The notes under the pieces: model-generated
Told to the model about the DNA's origin: nothing
Seen by the model: only the letters and a program-made list of their open reading frames with translations
Database searches by the model: none
Assembly (NCBI GenBank): GCA_035574315.1
Contig: DATLYW010000016.1
Coordinates: 84,669 to 148,668, forward strand
Direction: 5' to 3'
Origin: Candidatus Zixiibacteriota bacterium
GTDB taxonomy: Bacteria; Desulfobacterota; Binatia; UBA9968
DNA length: 64,000 nucleotides
Program-made: the position numbers and the translations under genes
In this document: positions 17,264 through 24,795 of the stretch, piece by piece
How positions within the stretch are numbered: the stretch's first letter is position 1
How the letters are laid out: each line of letters begins with the position of its first letter

Positions 17264-17293
17264 TTTATATTAGCTCCCGTTCCTTTTTGTCAA
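17264..17293 (-). promoter_or_regulatory. sigma70-type promoter for the PuuD-type membrane gene
   Basis: Reading the minus strand, the -35 box is TTGACA (17293-17288), the spacer is 18 bases and the -10 box is TATAAA (17269-17264). The predicted start near 17257 gives a leader of about 48 bases to the ATG at 17208. The -35 overlaps a perfect inverted repeat TTTTGTC-AA-GACAAAA (17285-17300) that could be an operator. Confidence 0.65.
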
Positions 17294-17407
17294 GACAAAA
17301 CACCGGCCGCCACGGCGTTTTTCCCGTGAAAACTCCGGCGCTTTGCGTGCTCCGGAGTACAGACTTCCTTGCCGGTAATCCGCTTGACCTCATTACCGAA
17401 CTATGCC

Positions 17408-18484
17408 ATGTTCCCTGCTGAATCCCGAAGGGCCGCTCGGCGAATTCACGGGCCCATACCAGACCAGTTGGAGCACGCCTCCGATTTGCTTCCCAAAAGC
17501 CAGCGAAGAATTTCCCCGGACCGAAGCTCCGCGGATCCTTTTTCCTCGGTTGCCCGAGAGCTGGACCTGGTCGAACAGAACCTCGTTCGTGCCATTCAGT
17601 CCCGGGAGCGCACCCTCACGGACATCGCCGCGCATCTGATCCTCGGCGGTGGGAAGCGGGTGCGGCCGATGGTCACGGTGCTCGCTTTCCTCGCTTTCGG
17701 CGGCAAGAACACGCGCGACATCGTCGAGATCGCCACCGCGATCGAGCTGATTCACACCGCTACCCTGCTCCACGACGACATCATCGATGGCGCGGAAACC
17801 CGCCGCGGCAAGATCTCGGCTTACAAGAAGTACGGCCTCAAATCGACGCTGGTGGCCGGCGATTTTCTCTTCATCAAAGCGTTTGAGTTCGCGGGCAAGT
17901 TCGACGAAACCGTCGTCCAGTGGACCGCCGACGCATGTACTCAGCTTACCGAGGGGGAAATCCTCCAGGGATACTTCAACCGCAACCGCTCGGTGACCCT
18001 GAAGAACTATCTCGAAATCGTCACCCGAAAAACGGCCTCCCTGTTCCAGACGGGAGCCAAGGTGGGTGCCTACATGGCCGGCGCCGAGCCGGCCATGATT
18101 CACGAGGCCGAGCGCTACGGCCTGAACATGGGCATCGCTTTTCAGATGATCGACGACATCCTCGACGTCGTCGGGCACGTGGAGCTTCTGGGAAAACCCA
18201 CCGGCATGGATCTGCTGGACGGCAACCCCGCACTGCCGATCATCCTCGCCCTCCGCGGCGGACAGGACTCCGTCCGCGCGGCTTTCGAAAGCCCGCACCC
18301 GACGGTAAGTCAGATCGCGGACGCTCTCGAAAACATCCGGGCCAGCTCCGCGATCGAGCAGGCGAGATCGATGTCCCGCAAGTACGCCGAAGAGGCGTTG
18401 AAATCGGTGCGGAAGTTTCCGCCGTCGCTCTATCGCAACGGCCTGAAGAGGCTCGTGCAGCTGATGATCGAGCGCGATTTCTGA
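17408..18484 (+). CDS. polyprenyl diphosphate synthase (octaprenyl-type)
   Basis: From the ATG at 17408 this is a 358-residue trans-prenyltransferase. The first aspartate-rich motif is LLHDDIIDGAETRRG and the second is FQMIDDILDVVG; GGGKRVRPM binds the diphosphate. It extends isopentenyl units to make the side chain of a respiratory quinone. The first 45 residues are not conserved, so translation may begin a little later; an in-frame TTG at 17369 would add 13 residues. UbiE/MenG follows after 43 bases, which supports quinone synthesis. Confidence 0.92.
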   Translation: MFPAESRRAARRIHGPIPDQLEHASDLLPKSQRRISPDRSSADPFSSVARELDLVEQNLVRAIQSRERTLTDIAAHLILGGGKRVRPMVTVLAFLAFGGKNTRDIVEIATAIELIHTATLLHDDIIDGAETRRGKISAYKKYGLKSTLVAGDFLFIKAFEFAGKFDETVVQWTADACTQLTEGEILQGYFNRNRSVTLKNYLEIVTRKTASLFQTGAKVGAYMAGAEPAMIHEAERYGLNMGIAFQMIDDILDVVGHVELLGKPTGMDLLDGNPALPIILALRGGQDSVRAAFESPHPTVSQIADALENIRASSAIEQARSMSRKYAEEALKSVRKFPPSLYRNGLKRLVQLMIERDF

Positions 18485-18527
18485 TGTCCCTTCCGGGATA
18501 GCCTGGTCTTCGGATCCTCGCGCAACC

Positions 18528-19253
18528 ATGCCTGCCCCCGGTGACGTTCGCGACCCCGCCGTCCGGACCATGTTCGACCGGATCGCGGATCGCTACGATC
18601 TGCTGAACCGGATCATCAGCATGCGTCTGGACAAGCGCTGGCGCCGGCATGCGGTCGCCGCGCTGATCCGATGCGGCCGGGAGCGCCTGCTCGATGTCGG
18701 GGCGGGCACCGGAGATCTGAGCTTCGCCGCCGCCGACCGGCTTGGCAGCGAGGGTTGCGTTGTGGCGCTCGACTTTTCGGCACGGATGCTGGAGCGCGCT
18801 CGGGCGAAGCTACCGAGGGCCGCAAGCCGGAAGAAAGTCCGCCTGGTTCAGGCCAGCGGCCTGGCACTCCCGTTTCGCGGCGGGGTATTCGACGGGGTCA
18901 TGTCGGCTTTCGTCCTCAGAAACGTTTCCGACCTCGGGCTGTTTTTCGCTGAGGCTTTCCGTGTGCTTAAACCCGGCGGGGCGCTCGTGTCTGTGGACAT
19001 GTTTCCGCCGGACAACGCTCTCTTCACGGGCCTTTACGGAGTCTATTTTCACCGGTTAATGCCGAGAATCGCTGCGCTGATCAGCGCGGACGCAGGGGCC
19101 TACCGGTACCTGTCGGAATCCGTGAAACGATTCGATCCTCCGGAAGCGGTGAGCCGGAGAATGATCGAGAGCGGCTTTGAGTCAGTGAGCCTGAAAAAAT
19201 TCCTTTGCGGCGCCGTTTGCCTCCACGCGGCCCGGAAGCCCTCCGCCCCTTGA
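18528..19253 (+). CDS. ubiE: UbiE/MenG quinone C-methyltransferase
   Basis: This 241-residue protein begins with the family's VRTMFDRIADRYDLLNRIIS, followed by the SAM-binding motif LLDVGAGTGDLS near residue 55, VVALDFSARML, and the conserved AFVLRNVSDLGLFFAEAFRVL. The motif RYLSESVKRF near residue 195 is typical of UbiE. It C-methylates demethylmenaquinone and/or polyprenyl-methoxybenzoquinol. It lies between the prenyl synthase and an 8-TM protein whose start is one base after its stop. Which quinone is made cannot be decided here. Confidence 0.94.
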   Translation: MPAPGDVRDPAVRTMFDRIADRYDLLNRIISMRLDKRWRRHAVAALIRCGRERLLDVGAGTGDLSFAAADRLGSEGCVVALDFSARMLERARAKLPRAASRKKVRLVQASGLALPFRGGVFDGVMSAFVLRNVSDLGLFFAEAFRVLKPGGALVSVDMFPPDNALFTGLYGVYFHRLMPRIAALISADAGAYRYLSESVKRFDPPEAVSRRMIESGFESVSLKKFLCGAVCLHAARKPSAP

Positions 19254-19254
19254 C

Positions 19255-20073
19255 ATGGAATTTTCGGTCACGTTCCTGATCTTCTTTCACCAGCTGGCGC
19301 TCGGCGGACTCTTCGCCTTGGCCGCCACTCCGTTCCACGAGCTCGACCGGGCGTTTTACAAGTCCACGGGCGCGGTTCTTCTGGTGATGGCCCTGTTCAG
19401 TTTCGGAGGACGGGTCTCGCTTTACCTGGGAGCCCGGGAACCCCTGCGCGACGGGGGCGCTGCGCTGATCCTCGACGCGTTGTTCGTCGCCGCCTTTGTC
19501 TGCTATCTGGTTTCCCTTTGGCTCGAGAGGCCGCTATTCCGCGCCCGAAGCTTTTCCACCGCCATCCTCAGCGGGACTGCCGCGCTGGCGTTGAGCGCCG
19601 GCTCATTCGCCCGCGGTCCGGTCTGGTCGCTGGAGAGCCTGATCTACCCCGTGAGCTTCGTTTTGTCGGCCCTGCTGCTCGGGAGCGTCACGGTCGGTAT
19701 GCTTATCGGCCACTGGTACCTGATCGATACAGGCCAGAGCATCGAGCCTTTCGTCCGTATCTTCCGCTTCTTTGTAAAAAGCCTCGCCACCCAAACCGGC
19801 TTCCTGGTTCTTTGCGGCCTCCTGTTTCTTGCGACCGGGGGCGGTACCGCCGCGGCTATAGCGCGGGCCTGGGAGAGCCATCCCCTCCTGCTCGCCGCCC
19901 GCTTCCTCGTCGGTCAGGCAGCGCCTTTGTTCCTCTCGTGGATGATCTGGAAAACCCTTTTGATTCCCCACACCATGGCCGCGACCGGACTTTTTTATAT
20001 TGCCCTGCTAGGGGTTTTTGTCGGGGAGATCCTCGGAAAGCAGTTGCTGGCGTTGACTTCGCTACCGTTTTAG
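19255..20073 (+). CDS. 8-TM integral membrane protein of unknown function
   Basis: This 272-residue protein has about eight hydrophobic helices (near residues 3-25, 38-57, 66-88, 97-117, 124-150, 171-192, 203-225 and 232-254). Conserved-looking polar features are FHQLALGG in helix 1 and GHWYLIDTGQSIEPF after helix 5, where His, Trp and Tyr could bind a quinone or heme. I do not recognise a named family. It starts one base after ubiE, so it is translationally coupled to quinone synthesis; a quinone-reacting or redox membrane role is inferred only from that. Its stop overlaps the convergent cold-shock-like gene by four bases. Confidence 0.7.
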   Translation: MEFSVTFLIFFHQLALGGLFALAATPFHELDRAFYKSTGAVLLVMALFSFGGRVSLYLGAREPLRDGGAALILDALFVAAFVCYLVSLWLERPLFRARSFSTAILSGTAALALSAGSFARGPVWSLESLIYPVSFVLSALLLGSVTVGMLIGHWYLIDTGQSIEPFVRIFRFFVKSLATQTGFLVLCGLLFLATGGGTAAAIARAWESHPLLLAARFLVGQAAPLFLSWMIWKTLLIPHTMAATGLFYIALLGVFVGEILGKQLLALTSLPF

Positions 20074-20354
20074 CCGGGGTTTTCGGTTTCGCCGGAAGAT
20101 CGGGGATAAGTCTTGATCTTGGTAATCCTGAGCCCGCTCGGCGTCCAGCCCAGATCGTAGCCGACCGGTTCGCCCTCTTTCAGATCCGCGGTGGACCTGG
20201 CAGCCCCGCACAGGATCACGAAATCGTAAGAAAACGGGATCTCGCGCCCGCTTTCCGTCCTGACCACGCCGGTGCTGTTCGACGGGAACAGCTTTGTGAT
20301 CACCCCGCGGTGAAACCAGTCTCGAGTCGCGAGATCCGACTTCTCCTCGTCCAT
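20070..20354 (-). CDS. divergent cold-shock-domain-like protein
   Basis: This 94-residue protein has the length and strand pattern of a cold-shock OB fold: GVITKLFPSNSTGVVRTESG, then IPFSYDFV, then LKEGEPVGYDLGWTPSGLRITKI. Aligned by eye to CspA, the RNP1 segment KGYGFI is replaced by STGVVR and RNP2 VFVH by IPFS, so the aromatic nucleic-acid-contacting residues are lost. It may bind something other than single-stranded RNA. It follows nuoB by 32 bases and is probably co-transcribed with it. The family link is by pattern only. Confidence 0.6.
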   Translation of the reverse strand: MDEEKSDLATRDWFHRGVITKLFPSNSTGVVRTESGREIPFSYDFVILCGAARSTADLKEGEPVGYDLGWTPSGLRITKIKTYPRSSGETENPG

Positions 20355-20386
20355 ACTCCGCGACGCCTCCGATAATCGGCGGCGCG

Positions 20387-20908
20387 TCAAAGGTTGCGCC
20401 CGCCGAGAGGATGCTTCCGGCTGGCGATCTTTTTTTGCAGCTCCATGAGTCCGTCGAGGACCGCTTCCGGTCGCGGCGGGCAGCCGGGAACATAGACATC
20501 GACCGGAATGATGCGGTCGATCCCCTGGACCGTGGCGTAGTTGTCGTAAAAGCCTCCGCTGGAGGCACATGCCCCGAAAGCCATGACCCATTTCGGTTCC
20601 GACATCTGCTCGTAAACTCTTTTCAGGACCGGAGCGAGCTTGTGATTGACCGTCCCGATGACCATGAACAAATCGGCCTGACGCGGGCTGAACCGCGGCA
20701 GGAGCGCCCCGAATCGGTCGATGTCATAGGGAGACATGGAAAGCGACATGTATTCCATGGCGCAGCAGGCGGTAGCAAACGGGTACGGGAAAAGAGAGTA
20801 CTTCCGCGCCCAGCCGATCGCCTTGTCCAGCCTGGTGAGGACCACCGTCTCGGCGAGCAGCTTGTCCGGCCCGAACCTATCCTTTTGGCCGAGGCTTTGC
20901 GTATTCAT
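20387..20908 (-). CDS. nuoB: NADH-quinone oxidoreductase subunit B (orphan copy)
   Basis: This 173-residue protein has all the ligands of the N2 [4Fe-4S] cluster: the vicinal pair in ATACCAMEYMS, FGACASSGG and VPGCPPRPE. GTVNHKLAPVLKRVYEQMSEP and DVYVPGCPPRP are typical of NuoB. In complex I it forms the quinone-reducing tip with NuoD. No other nuo gene is adjacent: the upstream gene is a cold-shock protein and the downstream gene a small cold-shock-like protein. It may be a displaced single nuoB or a second copy. Confidence 0.92.
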   Translation of the reverse strand: MNTQSLGQKDRFGPDKLLAETVVLTRLDKAIGWARKYSLFPYPFATACCAMEYMSLSMSPYDIDRFGALLPRFSPRQADLFMVIGTVNHKLAPVLKRVYEQMSEPKWVMAFGACASSGGFYDNYATVQGIDRIIPVDVYVPGCPPRPEAVLDGLMELQKKIASRKHPLGGRNL

Positions 20909-20995
20909 GTCAGCAATTTGAGGCTACTATTTTTCGCCCCCGGGCTCAACCGCGCCAGGGCGAACCGAAACGGCCGCCGGCGTGTCTCTCCAGGG

Positions 20996-21029
20996 AAAAA
21001 AGCCCGAGGGCCTGAAACAGTCTTCGGGC
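20996..21029 (-). terminator. rho-independent terminator of the cold-shock gene
   Basis: On the minus strand GCCCGAAG (21029-21022) pairs with CCTCGGGC (21009-21002) in an 8-bp stem with one mismatch, and a run of six T (21001-20996) follows. It begins 21 bases after the csp stop codon. Confidence 0.8.
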
Positions 21030-21049
21030 GGGGCTTCAGGTGGATGGAG

Positions 21050-21250
21050 TTACAGTTTTACGACCTTTACGGCCTGGGGCCCTTTTTCGCCCTGGGCGAT
21101 TTCGAACTCGACGACCTGTCCTTCGTTGAGAGTCTTGAACCCCTCTCCCTCGATGGCAGTGTAATGGACGAATACGTCCCCCCCGCCCTCTTTCTCGATG
21201 AAGCCATAGCCCTTGGAGTTATTGAACCACTTGACCCTGCCGGTTGGCAT
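21050..21250 (-). CDS. cspA: cold-shock protein (CspA family)
   Basis: This 66-residue single-domain protein begins [20 protein letters not shown] and contains both RNA-binding motifs, KGYGFI (RNP1) and DVFVHYTAI (RNP2). It is an RNA chaperone that melts structured transcripts, often during cold or growth transitions. A clear GGGAGG ribosome site lies about seven bases before the ATG. The gene has its own promoter (21397-21426), a leader of about 140 bases and its own terminator (20996-21029), so it is a monocistronic unit; long leaders in this family act as temperature-sensitive RNA structures. Confidence 0.96.
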   Translation of the reverse strand: MPTGRVKWFNNSKGYGFIEKEGGGDVFVHYTAIEGEGFKTLNEGQVVEFEIAQGEKGPQAVKVVKL

Positions 21251-21396
21251 CGATCGAACCTCCCGCTCCATGCTTAGTGCGCGATTTTCATCGGACCATC
21301 CCCCTCCCCCGACCGCTCCCCGCGCACATCCGTCGCGAGCCGGCGCGATGACCACCAGGAGAAAGCTGGGGCGGGTCCGTTTTTGTCCGGGAACGG

Positions 21397-21426
21397 ACAT
21401 TAGTGAAACCCCCGCGCTCTTGTCAA
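21397..21426 (-). promoter_or_regulatory. promoter of the cold-shock gene, with long leader
   Basis: On the minus strand the -35 box is TTGACA (21426-21421), the spacer 18 bases and the -10 box TAATGT (21402-21397). The predicted start near 21390 leaves an untranslated leader of about 140 bases before the ATG at 21250, as expected for cspA-type messages. Confidence 0.55.
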
Positions 21427-21631
21427 GAAGAAATTTGCTCGCCGCACCCGGCGGGGTTTCCCGGTCCGACCATCCGGACACGCTCAAAGGCCCTTCCGAG
21501 CCGCCCCGGAGCATGGGGTGCGGGACGGGGTTGGGCGCGTCTTGCCCAGGATTTGAGCAGATGTAAGGTATTGTTTTTACTTTTCTATTGACCGGTGATT
21601 GCCGGATTATGGACGCGAGAACATTTTTTTA

Positions 21632-21660
21632 TTGACTTCGGTTAATTTTTCCATTAGATT
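21632..21660 (+). promoter_or_regulatory. promoter for the homoserine kinase-like gene
   Basis: The boxes are TTGACT (21632-21637) and TAGATT (21655-21660) with a 17-base spacer, in an AT-rich stretch. The predicted start near 21667 is about 20 bases before the ATG at 21688. Confidence 0.55.
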
Positions 21661-21687
21661 TAGCGTAGTTAGCTTGGTCCTTGAGCG

Positions 21688-22710
21688 ATGGCCATTTATA
21701 CACCCCTCACCAAGAAAGAAGCCGCGTGGATCGCTGACGAGTTTCTGCTGGGCGATCTCACGTCGTATACGGGGATCCGGAACGGCTCGGTCAACACCCA
21801 TTATCTCCTCGAGACCAAGCGGGGGCGTTTTTTCGTCAAGATCGATGAGGTCAAGGGAGAACTGGAGGTCAAGCAGGAGCTCGATCTCCTGTTTTATCTG
21901 AAAAAGCAGGGCTTCCCTTGCCTGCAGCCGATCAAGACCAAGACGGGTAGGTTTTACGTCGAGATTCAAGGAAAAATCGTCACCGTCAGCCGCTACCTCG
22001 AAGGGGTGGAGTTGCCGAACGAATCACTCACCCCGGCGCACCTGAGCCTGATGGGCAACGCGCTCGCCAACCTCCACCTGATCGGCAGGGGGTACAAGAA
22101 AGGCATCGAGAACCGCTTCGGCTTCAACCGTATCCTGGCCATCTACCGCGAAGCGCGACGGCAATTGCCCGCCCATTTGAAGAATATCGTGCGGGTGCTC
22201 GACGACGAATTTTCGTACCTCGAGAACTATCTCGACAATAATCTGCCGAAGGGTATCATTCACGGCGATTTATTCCCCGATAACGTCAAGTTCAAGGGCA
22301 ATCGCCTGACCGGCGTCCTGGATTTCGAAGCGGCTTGTCGGGGGAAACTGATCTACGACCTTGCGACCGCGGTCAACGCCCTTTGCTTCCTGGACGGACG
22401 GTATCGCATCGAGCGGTTCGAACCCCTGATCGCTGGCTACGAAACTCTCCGGCCGCTTTCGCTGCCGGAGTGGGATTCCTTTCCCAACGAGCTGCGCTTC
22501 TCCGCGTTGAGATTCACGGTAACGCGAATCAAGGACTTCTATCTCCGCAAGGCCGACGACAGCCAGCGGATCTACAAGGACTTCAAGGAATTCTACGACC
22601 GGCTCTTGATCCTTCGAAGGGAGAAAAGCGGGGGCATGGAGGACATCCTGCTGGCCATGGCGACCGGTTACGACTACCGCAAATACCAGAAGTCGAAACC
22701 GTCGAAATAG
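21688..22710 (+). CDS. thrB: homoserine kinase type II-like (aminoglycoside phosphotransferase fold)
   Basis: The 340-residue protein has the APH-type kinase fold of ThrB2: GIRNGSVNTHYLLETKRGRF as the nucleotide loop near residues 29-48, the catalytic loop GIIHGDLFPDNVKF near 190-203, and the metal motif LDFEAACRGKLIYDL near 210-224. It would phosphorylate homoserine for threonine synthesis. Related proteins phosphorylate other small alcohols, and no thr genes are adjacent, so the substrate is probable rather than proved. It stands alone behind its own promoter, convergent with a membrane protein gene. Confidence 0.82.
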   Translation: MAIYTPLTKKEAAWIADEFLLGDLTSYTGIRNGSVNTHYLLETKRGRFFVKIDEVKGELEVKQELDLLFYLKKQGFPCLQPIKTKTGRFYVEIQGKIVTVSRYLEGVELPNESLTPAHLSLMGNALANLHLIGRGYKKGIENRFGFNRILAIYREARRQLPAHLKNIVRVLDDEFSYLENYLDNNLPKGIIHGDLFPDNVKFKGNRLTGVLDFEAACRGKLIYDLATAVNALCFLDGRYRIERFEPLIAGYETLRPLSLPEWDSFPNELRFSALRFTVTRIKDFYLRKADDSQRIYKDFKEFYDRLLILRREKSGGMEDILLAMATGYDYRKYQKSKPSK

Positions 22711-22725
22711 CTGCTCCTTTTCTGT

Positions 22726-23127
22726 CTACGCGACCGAATCCCTGGGAGATTGCTCGAGCTTACCGATCTTCACACGGCTGTCGTGCCGAATCGAGCGCAT
22801 CACCCCCACCAGCGTCAGCATGGTTCCCAGGAGAAACATCCAGCGCCCTCCGTTCAGCACGATGTAAAAGAAGTTGAGCTTGACGCGGGCCGCGTTGTAT
22901 TTCTCCCGGTCTTCCGTGATCCTACGCAGCACCTCTTCGTTTTTCTGGTGGTCTAGCTCCTGAAAGCTGCGATAGCTTTCCTCCAGCCCCGTTGGCGTAG
23001 TCTTTTGCAAGAGTGCCTGGTATTTGGCCGTTTCCACCGCTCCGACCGCCCAATTGCCGATGCCCATGATCAAGGCGACGATCCCGGCGATCAGCACATA
23101 GCTGGAGTAGAGGTCCCGCGCTTTCAC
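22726..23127 (-). CDS. two-TM membrane protein of unknown function
   Basis: From the GTG at 23127 this is a 133-residue protein; a TTG at 23163 would add 12 residues. It has a membrane helix near the N-terminus (SSYVLIAGIVALIMGIGNW), then a charged, helical, probably coiled-coil middle (about residues 30-80, rich in Glu, Gln and Lys), a second helix FLLGTMLTLVGVM, and a cytoplasmic basic tail. I do not recognise the family. It is divergent from the phosphatase gene and convergent with the kinase gene, with no operon partner. Confidence 0.6.
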   Translation of the reverse strand: MKARDLYSSYVLIAGIVALIMGIGNWAVGAVETAKYQALLQKTTPTGLEESYRSFQELDHQKNEEVLRRITEDREKYNAARVKLNFFYIVLNGGRWMFLLGTMLTLVGVMRSIRHDSRVKIGKLEQSPRDSVA

Positions 23128-23213
23128 GCAAGCGAGGTTACCAAAAGCCCGCCAGCCGGTCAATTTCGCCTCGGGTTGCGCCGGCGCGCCGGCCGGCTTA
23201 GGATGCCGTCATC

Positions 23214-23933
23214 ATGGCCTGCTATGTGATCGGCGACATTCACGGCTGCCTGAACGAGGTACGCCGCCTCGTCGAGCAGCTCAATCCGGGCGCGTCCGAT
23301 CGCCTCGTTTTCCTCGGGGATTACATCGACCGGGGACCGGATTCGGCAGGCGTGGTCTCCTATCTGCTCGATCTCCGCAAGTCGGCGCTGTGCGACACCG
23401 TTTTTCTGAAAGGCAATCACGAGGACATGTTGATGGCCTATCTCGGCTTGCCCGGCGAGCACGGCGACGCGTTCCTGTACAACGGCGGCATCGCCACTCT
23501 CTGGAGCTACGACATCTCCCCGACCGAAGCCGGGCTCGCCGCTGCGCGCCTTCCGCCCGATCATATCGAGTTCTTCAAGACACTGCGCCCTTATTACATT
23601 ACCGGCGAGTTTCTTTGCGTTCACGCGGGCGTCCACCCGCAAAAATCCCTGGAGGATCAGAGCATCGCCGACATGTTGTGGATTCGCGCCGAGTTCATTC
23701 GCAACCCCCACTGCTTGCCCTATACGGTCCTCTTCGGCCATACCCCGACACAGGAGGTGTTTTTCGATCTTCCCTACAAAATCGGCCTGGATACGGGGCT
23801 GGTGTACGGCAACAAGCTCAGCTGTCTGGAAATCGAGAAAAAGGTTCTCATCCAGATCGAGCGCGGGGGCAGGAAGATCCGGCGAACCGCCGTCGGGTCG
23901 AAGTGGGGCGGGCGGGTTCGTCGGGCGCCTTGA
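23214..23933 (+). CDS. metallophosphoesterase / serine-threonine protein phosphatase-like
   Basis: This 239-residue protein has the calcineurin-like signature set: GDIHGC at residues 7-12, LGDYIDRGPDS near 36-46, KGNHEDM near 66-72 and FGHTPTQEV late in the chain. It needs two metal ions (often Mn) and belongs with bacterial PPP-type phosphatases and diadenosine tetraphosphatases; the substrate may be phosphoprotein or a dinucleotide. The stop overlaps the -35 region of the following tRNA promoter. Confidence 0.9.
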   Translation: MACYVIGDIHGCLNEVRRLVEQLNPGASDRLVFLGDYIDRGPDSAGVVSYLLDLRKSALCDTVFLKGNHEDMLMAYLGLPGEHGDAFLYNGGIATLWSYDISPTEAGLAAARLPPDHIEFFKTLRPYYITGEFLCVHAGVHPQKSLEDQSIADMLWIRAEFIRNPHCLPYTVLFGHTPTQEVFFDLPYKIGLDTGLVYGNKLSCLEIEKKVLIQIERGGRKIRRTAVGSKWGGRVRRAP

Positions 23934-23958
23934 AGTTTTATCGAAGGCAGCTTAGTTT
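23930..23958 (+). promoter_or_regulatory. promoter for tRNA-Met
   Basis: The boxes are TTGAAG (23930-23935) and TAGTTT (23953-23958) with a 17-base spacer. The predicted start falls only a few bases before the tRNA at 23971. The -35 overlaps the stop codon of the phosphatase gene. Confidence 0.45.
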
Positions 23959-23970
23959 AACTTCCTGCGT

Positions 23971-24047
23971 GGCGGTGTAGCTCAGCTGGTCAGAGCACGC
24001 GGCTCATATCCGCGGCGTCGTGGGTTCGACTCCCTCCACCGCCACCA
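23971..24047 (+). tRNA. tRNA-Met (anticodon CAT)
   Basis: The 77-nt gene has acceptor stem GGCGGTG/CACCGCC, D-arm, anticodon stem CGCGG/CCGCG with loop CTCATAT giving anticodon CAT, T-arm, discriminator A and an encoded CCA. The first acceptor pair G1-C72 is complete, so it is not an initiator tRNA, which has a mismatch there. Elongator methionine is most likely; an Ile tRNA with lysidine-modified CAT cannot be strictly excluded. Confidence 0.93.
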
Positions 24048-24201
24048 TTCCTTTCCAGGCCGGCGCGGCGTCCTCCGGCCTCGCGCAGCCCAACGAGCGC
24101 TGCCTTTTCCACGTTAGCTTCCTCCGCTGCGACGGGCGCCCCTCGATGCTCTCCCCGCTTCCTCGGGCGAAGGTTTTTCGTTTGACACCGGGAAGTTCCC
24201 G

Positions 24202-24780
24202 GTGGCACAGTGGGCGCGACTCGAAGCAATCCCAATGCTGCCTGCAAACCTCTCCCACGCTCAGTGTTTCAGGGCAATCGGGCAGTCCTTGGAATCTCTG
24301 GGAATCGACACGTTCGAGCTTCGCAGTGAAGGCCATCAGTATCTGATCCACCCGGCGCGAAGCACGATGGCTCCGCCGCCCTCGCGCGAAAGTTCGATCC
24401 GGAAATTTCTCAGCGCGATCCTCGCGTCTCGAACCTCCGATTCCGCCTCGGCGCCCCCCGCGGAGCCGAAAACGTCTCTCTCCTATTCCTTCTCGACGAT
24501 TCTGTGGCTCGACATCCAGGGGCGCCTCCGGCGCGGTAAGAGCCAGGAAACCCCCAACGCTTACCAGGTTTCGCAACTTCTCAGGGTGATCGGCGACCAC
24601 CTTGACCGCAAGCAGGCGGAAAAACCGACCGTCTGGCTGTCGGCTCATTCCGCGACGGTCGTTTACGAGCACGGGTCCGGCCGCCGGTCCGCGCGCGATA
24701 CGTTCACCGTCGATGAGCTCTACAACCGGGCGGTGCACATGTACCTGCGGCGCCGCCGAAGGGCTCGCGGAGAGGCCTAG
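24202..24780 (+). CDS. hypothetical protein, no recognised domain
   Basis: Counted from GTG at 24202 the protein has 192 residues; an ATG at 24235 (MLPANLSHAQ) is an equally good start. The N-terminal half has an amphipathic pattern (AIGQSLESLGIDTFELRSEG), then a Ser/Pro/Ala-rich linker (about residues 75-95), then a more structured half with LWLDIQGRLRRGKSQ, ending in a basic run YLRRRRRARGEA. Codon usage and composition are like the neighbours and it fills a gap between two solid genes, so I think it is real. I do not recognise a family. Confidence 0.55.
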   Translation: MAQWARLEAIPMLPANLSHAQCFRAIGQSLESLGIDTFELRSEGHQYLIHPARSTMAPPPSRESSIRKFLSAILASRTSDSASAPPAEPKTSLSYSFSTILWLDIQGRLRRGKSQETPNAYQVSQLLRVIGDHLDRKQAEKPTVWLSAHSATVVYEHGSGRRSARDTFTVDELYNRAVHMYLRRRRRARGEA

Positions 24781-24795
24781 CGCCCCGAGCGAGCG

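Noticed and set aside
24048..24090. AGGCCGG / CCGGCCT inverted repeat after tRNA-Met as a terminator
   Set aside because: The loop is long and no T run follows, so it is not a convincing terminator.
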